Shown: in pieces, positions 58,364 through 64,000 of the stretch
Position numbering within the stretch: position 1 is the stretch's first letter
Layout of the letters: each line of letters begins with the position of its first letter
NCBI GenBank assembly: GCA_029582155.1
Contig: CM055897.1
Span: 91,208,829-91,272,828, forward strand
From: Panopea generosa
Lineage: Eukaryota; Mollusca; Bivalvia; Adapedonta; Hiatellidae
Reading direction: 5' to 3'
Length of the DNA: 64,000 nucleotides
The notes under the pieces: generated by a model
The model's database searches: none
Told to the model about the DNA's origin: nothing
Seen by the model: the letters and a program-made list of their open reading frames with translations, nothing else
Position numbers and translations under genes: made by a program

Positions 58364-58412
58364 AATAAATAAGCAATAGTAAAACCTGGATATATTTCGA
58401 TACAGAAATAAA
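58364..58412 (+). terminator. Polyadenylation signals
   Basis: AATAAA occurs at 58364-58369, 146 bp after the stop, and again at 58407-58412. Either would give a short 3' UTR. The cleavage site cannot be fixed from sequence. Confidence 0.5.
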
Positions 58413-59994
58413 TATAAAATATTTTCAGATCAGAGAACGCCAATATGTTCTTTCTAAGCATTGAATGAACGTTATTTTCTAAAATCAAATTTGAAACAAA
58501 AAGCATTTGATTAATTACATCGAGCCATATATTGACATATTTCACATTTATTAATTTACTTGGTACGTTTTTAACATATAACTGTAACGACACTTGTTAA
58601 TAAAATCGTATACGTAAGTGGAGTTTAAATGATTACAAAATGAATTCGAGGGTCGACGAAGAAGTTGATAATACATTGCTAGATTTACCAAATTCCATTT
58701 AACTAAATCACTTTAGTGCCATATTGTAATTAAACAAGTTATAATTTTTCATTATAGTATTTTTGCATTAGATTGTAAAGTTACACTTGCTTACTAGCCA
58801 ATATCTGTATAACCTGATTATTTCTTACAAACATGAAACATGCCAATGTAAAGGTATAGACAATATACATGCTCGGTAATCTATTCTCATAATATATCGA
58901 TTGCTAATAAGTTAAAAAACTTATTGAACGGCCCTCATATAACATTTTCTCTTCTATATCTCATAAAAAAGTTATACATGTACATAACCTTAGATTTTAA
59001 TGTTATCCAAACATTGACGTATGGCAGATTTATCATTTACTCTGTGTCGAGGAGATAAGACTTTGTAAACAGATATGCTATCAGGTTTCTAATAATAAAA
59101 ATAAAATTCGTTTTGGGTATTAGTTAAAATCTGAAATCGAATTCTTGATTTTAATATTGCTTGTTCATGTTTTATGGGGCTAACTTATACTTGTTAGAGG
59201 TGCACGTAGAACTATAATACACGCTCGGTATTCACACCGATATGGAGTAGATACTAAAATTTGATTTATTGAGGCTAAGTTTCTATGTTGATAAGATATT
59301 GATTATTTTGGTTGCTGTTTATTATTAAAATGTCGGTTATTAGATCTGCTAAAGAGAAAAAACGAGAAAACTGCAGCAAAAGCGCCATAAAACATTGCTG
59401 CAACTAAATCAACATATGTCTAGGGTAAATCTTTTTAACGTTTGTATGCATCACCAAGATAGAATAAAGAATTACTTCAATAGTATCTGCGCATGCCTGA
59501 TGTACTTTTTTTTTTGAAAAGAGTTGATTCAGTTTCACCAGAACGTATCTAAGGTGTGTATTTCTAACAACTATCTGATCGTAATTACACTGTGACGTGG
59601 AAGCAAATTGTACTGATGTGTGTTTATTGATGTTTGTTTCCGGCTCGACGTTCGGTTAATGCACGAAGTGTTGATAGTTATCGCCTCTTTTCAAGTTCTA
59701 GTTTGATTGAACATTGTAAGGTGGTGTAAAGGTCAGGATTTTGAAACTAATGTTTTCTGCAATAATATATTGCCCTTTATTACCATCCCGTGTACAAAGA
59801 TAATAAATTAAAATGCACTGTGTTGTTGTGTTTGTATTGCTTGTGTACCTGGAGAAGCCCAAAATCATTGTTAAATGCAACACTGATATAACGAGACGTT
59901 ACTATAAACAAATGACCACATTTTAATGTCTAAATACGATCGAACTAAGCAGGCATTTTACTTCGTGTATAAAAATGAACACACAAGAGAGTAT
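58413..59994 (+). other. Intergenic sequence 3' of the gene
   Basis: AT-rich, no array, no exon-like sequence with sushi, EGF or module motifs, and no convincing ORF. Confidence 0.5.
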
Positions 59995-60412
59995 CACTGT
60001 TACAGAACCACACAATGGGGAATAATACCTATAACAGCGGAACATTGTTACACAAGAATCTTACAATGGGGAATAATACGTATAACAGCGGAACATTGTT
60101 ATACAAGAATTACAGAATTGAGAATAATACGTATAACAGCGGATCATTGTTATACAAGAATCACAAGATGGGGAATAATACGTATAACAGCGGAACATTG
60201 TTATACAAGAATCACACAATGGGGAATAATACGTATAACAGCGGATCATTGTTATACAAGAATCACACAATGGGGAATAATACGTTTAACAGCGGATCAT
60301 TGTTATACAAGAATCACACAATGGGGAATGATACGTATAACAGCGGAACATTGTTGAACTAGAATCACACAATGGGGAATACGCAAAACAGGGAAACACT
60401 TTTATACAATAA
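59995..60412 (+). repeat. 51-bp minisatellite, about 8 copies
   Basis: Units of acaagaatcacacaatgggg + aataatacgtataacagcgg + atcattgttat. The period is a multiple of three, so three overlapping frames stay open (up to 143 codons). Confidence 0.92.
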
Positions 60413-60799
60413 TCTTACAAGGTTGAATTTTATCTCTCCTGGTTCCTATTTAACCCGTTATTTCTACACACCCGTTATTATTACACTCCACAAAAACAAA
60501 TAAGGATCATGCCCTATATAATTTATTCCGAACTAATTTTCAAACTGTTCTACGATCAAGCCGAGAAAAGGTCATTGATAACGTTTTTATGAACTTTGCT
60601 AGGTTAACTAAGCTTAAGAATTTCTTATTAATAGTAAAAGAAACTATGAACTTTAAAATGTGTTAAAAGAAGCATTTTTAAATAAATAAAAAACAGTTTC
60701 TTATTTGATTAATAAATTAATTATTTAGTCAATGAATATGCGAGTTTTGAAAATAATCTGATATAAGATTTAAAGGATATTTTAACAGCATACCCCGCT

Positions 60800-62320
60800 G
60801 AATGAACAAATTTACCAATCATGGAGTTCATCATCTAACCAGTCACGGGTGTATTGACATGTCTACCCATCACGATTTACATTTAACCAGTCATGAATGA
60901 AAATACATGTTTACCCATCACAACGTACATTTAACCAGAAATGAGTGTATTGACATGTTTATCCATCACGATGAACTTTTAACCAGTCATGAGTGAATTT
61001 GCATGTTTACCCATCACAAAGTACATTTAACCAGAAATTAGTGTATTGACATGTTTACCAATAACGACGAACATTAAACCAGTCACGGGTGTATTGACAG
61101 GTTTACTCTCCACGACGTTAATTTAACCAGTCATTGGTGTATTGACAAGTTTACCCATCACGACATACATTTAACTAGTCATGGATGTATTGACAAGTTT
61201 ACCCATCACGAAGTACATTTAAATAATCATAAGTGTATTGATATGTTTATCCATCACAACGTTTATTAACCAGAAATGAGTGTATTGACATGTTTACCAA
61301 CAACGACGAACATCTAACCAGTCATGTGTGTATTGACATGTTTACCCATCACGACGGGCATTTAACCAGTCATGGGTATATTGACATGTTAACCCATCAC
61401 GACGTACATTTAACCAGTCATGGGTGTATTGACATGTTTACCCACCTGGACGTAAATTAACCAGCCATGCGTGTATTGACAGGTTAACTCATCACGACGT
61501 ACATTTAACCAGTCATGGTTGTATTGACATGTTCACCCATTAGGACGTAAATTAACCAGCCATGCGTGTATTGACAGGTTTACCCATCACGACGTACATT
61601 TAACCAGTCATGGGTGTATTGACAGGTTTACCCATCACGACGTACATTTAACCAGCCATGCGTGTATTGACAGGTTTACCCATCATGACGTACATTTAAC
61701 AAGCCATGCGCGTATTGACAGGTTTACCCATCACGACGTACATTTAACAAGCCATGCGCGTATTGACAGGTTTACCCATCACGACGTACATTTAACCAGC
61801 CATGGGCGTATTGACAGGTTTACCCATCACGACGTACATTTAACCAGTCATGACTGTATTGACATGTTTACCCATCACGACGTACATTTAACAAGCCATG
61901 CGTGTATTGACAGGTTTACCCATTACGACGTACATTTAACCAGCCATGCGTGTATTGACAGGTTTACCCATGACGACGTTAATTAACCAGCCATGCGTGT
62001 ATTGACAGGTTTACTCATCACGACGTACATTTAACCAACCATGGATGTATTGACATGTTTACCCATCACGACGTACATTTAACCAGCCATGCTTGTATTG
62101 ACAAGTTTACCCATCACGACGTACATTTAACCGGCCATGGGTGTATTGACAAGTTTACCCATCACGACGTACATTTAACCGGCCATGGGTGTATTGACAG
62201 GTTTACCCATCACGACGTACATTTAACCATCCATGCGTGTATTGACAGGTTTACCCATCACGACGTACATTTAACCAGCCATGCGCGTATTGACAGGTTT
62301 ACCCATCACGACGTCAGTTA
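60800..62320 (+). repeat. 48-bp minisatellite, about 31 copies
   Basis: Units of gtgtattgacaggtttaccc + atcacgacgtacatttaacc + agccatgc. Left units are more diverged; units from about 61560 to 62320 are nearly uniform, which suggests recent expansion at the right side. Confidence 0.93.
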
Positions 62321-62344
62321 TAATTGGTGAAATAAACGTCGTTA

Positions 62345-62665
62345 TTAAAAACACTTACCAGTACAGTTATGACTGGTTGAATGTACGTCATGTCTGGTTA
62401 AATGTATGGCATGTCTAGTTAAATGAACGTCATGATTGGAAAGTTTGTAAGTACAGTGATGACTGACTAAATGTACGTCATGTCTGGTTAAATGTATGGC
62501 ATGTCTGGTTAAATGTACGTCGTGGCTGGAAAGTTTGTCAGTACAGTGATGACTGGCTAAATGAACGTCATGTCTGGTTAAATATTCTTCACATATACGT
62601 CGTGATTGGTCAGTACAGTAATGACTGATTAATGATCTGGCAAATGTACGTCGTGACTGTTATAT
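62345..62665 (-). repeat. Inverted continuation of the 48-bp array
   Basis: Words such as tggttaaatgtacgtcgtg and ctggttaaatgtatggcatg are the reverse complement of the tacatttaacca/cacgacgtac core of the array to the left. The array therefore switches orientation near 62325-62345. Confidence 0.75.
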
Positions 62666-62804
62666 AAACGTTTCTGCACAGTGATGGGTGATTAGTTGAT
62701 GCTCATTATTTAAACTCGATTGCCAAGTAAACTTGAGCTTATAATTTCTTATTAATCGCTCTTAACTAAAAGCATGCCAAGTACTAAGTATTGTTGTTTG
62801 AGAG

Positions 62805-62880
62805 GCTGTCGGGTCTAGCTGGGGATCGAACCCGGAACCTTTAGTTTGAGCGGCTAATATTCTATCCACTGCACTACTGT
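62805..62880 (-). repeat. tRNA-derived SINE-like element
   Basis: On the minus strand gtagtgcagtggatagaat resembles an A box region and ccgggttcgatcccc is a B box. The middle (agccgctcaaac) matches the fragment at 10100-10152. Confidence 0.5.
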
Positions 62881-63049
62881 TTTTTTGTTGTTTTTAGTGT
62901 GCGTGTGTGGATGGTGGGGGTGGGGGTTGGTATGGGGTTTAATGCCATTAACGACACTTTTCAGGTTATATATGGCATATCAAGTTTTATTGGTGGAGGA
63001 AATTAGAACCACCGTCCTTACGCCAGTAACTGGTAAACTTTCGGGCATA

Positions 63050-63150
63050 AAGTTTTTTGAGGAGCGGGACTCGAACGTACGACATTATTGGTGAACGGTA
63101 AATGTCATTGAGACGGCGCCTGAGACGACTTGGCCACTGAGGATTCCGTA
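63050..63150 (-). repeat. tRNA-like (Ser/Leu type) SINE or pseudogene
   Basis: The minus strand reads agtggccaagtcgtctcagg (A-box region of long-arm tRNAs) and, about 55 bases later, cgttcgagtcccgct (B box). Flanking sequence shows no clean cloverleaf acceptor stem, so I do not call a functional tRNA. Confidence 0.5.
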
Positions 63151-63240
63151 CAGTGTTGCAGGTAGTACAAAACATGTCAAAGCTCGTAATTTTTTTGATC
63201 ATTTAATAAATAAACCCATACAATGTTTTAATCTTCTCAG

Positions 63241-63241
63241 C

Positions 63242-63282
<41 letters not shown>

Positions 63283-63317
63283 TATCTCTCTCGTTTTCTT
63301 TTTCTTTCTCTCTTCCA

Positions 63318-63400
<83 letters not shown>

Positions 63401-63402
63401 AT
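63241..63402 (+). repeat. (CAT)n and (TC)n microsatellites
   Basis: A (cat)n run at 63243-63282 is followed by an interrupted (tc)n run to about 63400, then by tccg/tctg repeats. The Asp/Met and Arg/Glu frames here are translations of these simple repeats. Confidence 0.97.
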
Positions 63403-64000
63403 TCTCTGACTGTACGCTTTTTCTCTGTCTGTCCACTTTTTTTCTGTCCGTCCGTCCGTTTGTCCGTCTGTTTAAACACCTATAACCTTTATTAATATTT
63501 CGTCAATTCGAGTTAACAGTTGTTATATTTTAAACTGCAATCTAATAAACAAATTCAATGTGTATATTTTCGAAAAAAAAATTGAAATGCAACACCCGCA
63601 AAGTCAAAAATCAAAATTACATCCGTATCTTGTATGTATGCCATTTGCCTTAAAAACTGACGTGAATATTTTCTAAGAAATAAGGATAGCCACACTATCA
63701 AACAGCTTATAAATGTATGTATTATATAACAAATCGCACATGGAAATGTGTAAGTTTAGTGGACAGTCATAAAATACAACCCAATAGATCAATGCAACAG
63801 GATTATAAATTCATGGCGGAATGTTCAGTGTTGCACCCATTTATACCGTCAGCAGGAACACAATCCGCCACAATATGTAACAAGTGCCCCTTAGAGCGGA
63901 TCGATACTTAATTAACGCTCCAGTATGCTTCACGACCGTTAGACAAGCCGGGAATAACCGAACGCTCAAACCGAGGCTAACAAATATCGACTGTGCTCTC
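63403..64000 (+). other. Right end of the window
   Basis: Non-repetitive sequence. A 64-codon open frame at 63717-63911 has no recognisable motif and no exon-like borders; I do not call it a gene. Confidence 0.4.

Noticed and set aside
59926-60362. 143- and 115-codon frames
   Set aside because: Three frames open together over a 51-bp repeat; low-complexity products.
63199-63436. Arg/Glu- and Asp/Met-rich frames on the minus strand
   Set aside because: Translations of (TC)n and (CAT)n microsatellites.

Overview
The window looks like a piece of an AT-rich animal genome, most probably a lophotrochozoan such as a bivalve mollusc. Short exons with GT-AG borders sit in long AT-rich introns full of minisatellites, tRNA-derived SINE-like pieces, non-LTR retrotransposon remains and TTAA-flanked inverted-repeat elements. 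There is no sign of bacterial gene organisation. The mollusc assignment is inferred from this style; I did not match a species.

Almost the whole window (91-58218) is one plus-strand gene whose 5' end lies to the left. I could place 33 exons. Every splice phase fits the next, and the exon lengths sum to 4,664 nt plus one borrowed base, exactly 1,555 codons including the stop, so 1,554 residues are encoded here. In order they give 16 sushi/CCP domains (one phase 1-1 exon each, 91-28232), a degenerate EGF-like domain (29112-29201), two copies of a three-exon cysteine module I do not recognise (30784-36026), a complete EGF domain (37464-37583), two more copies of that module (37959-49055), two microexons of 21 and 14 nt, and a last exon (57946-58218) with a glycine-zipper membrane segment and a 31-residue basic tail. 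The architecture suggests a single-pass cell-surface adhesion or recognition receptor.

The introns carry most of the DNA. At least nine contain a tandem array, each with its own unit (19 to 69 bp). Intron 10 holds a 4.1-kb minus-strand LINE bounded by a perfect 44-bp target duplication. Other introns hold two LINE tail fragments, one with a nested insertion, a 1-kb fold-back element between TTAA sites, a 230-bp piggyBac-like MITE, and a decayed duplicate of CCP exon 8.

Downstream of the gene (58219-64000) I see polyadenylation signals, two more minisatellites, one of which reverses orientation, SINE-like fragments and simple repeats, but no convincing further gene.

The best candidate for something undescribed is the repeated three-exon module: C-x5-C-x-I in its first exon, one conserved cysteine late in its second, one in its third, and an extra cysteine pair that comes and goes as a unit between copies.
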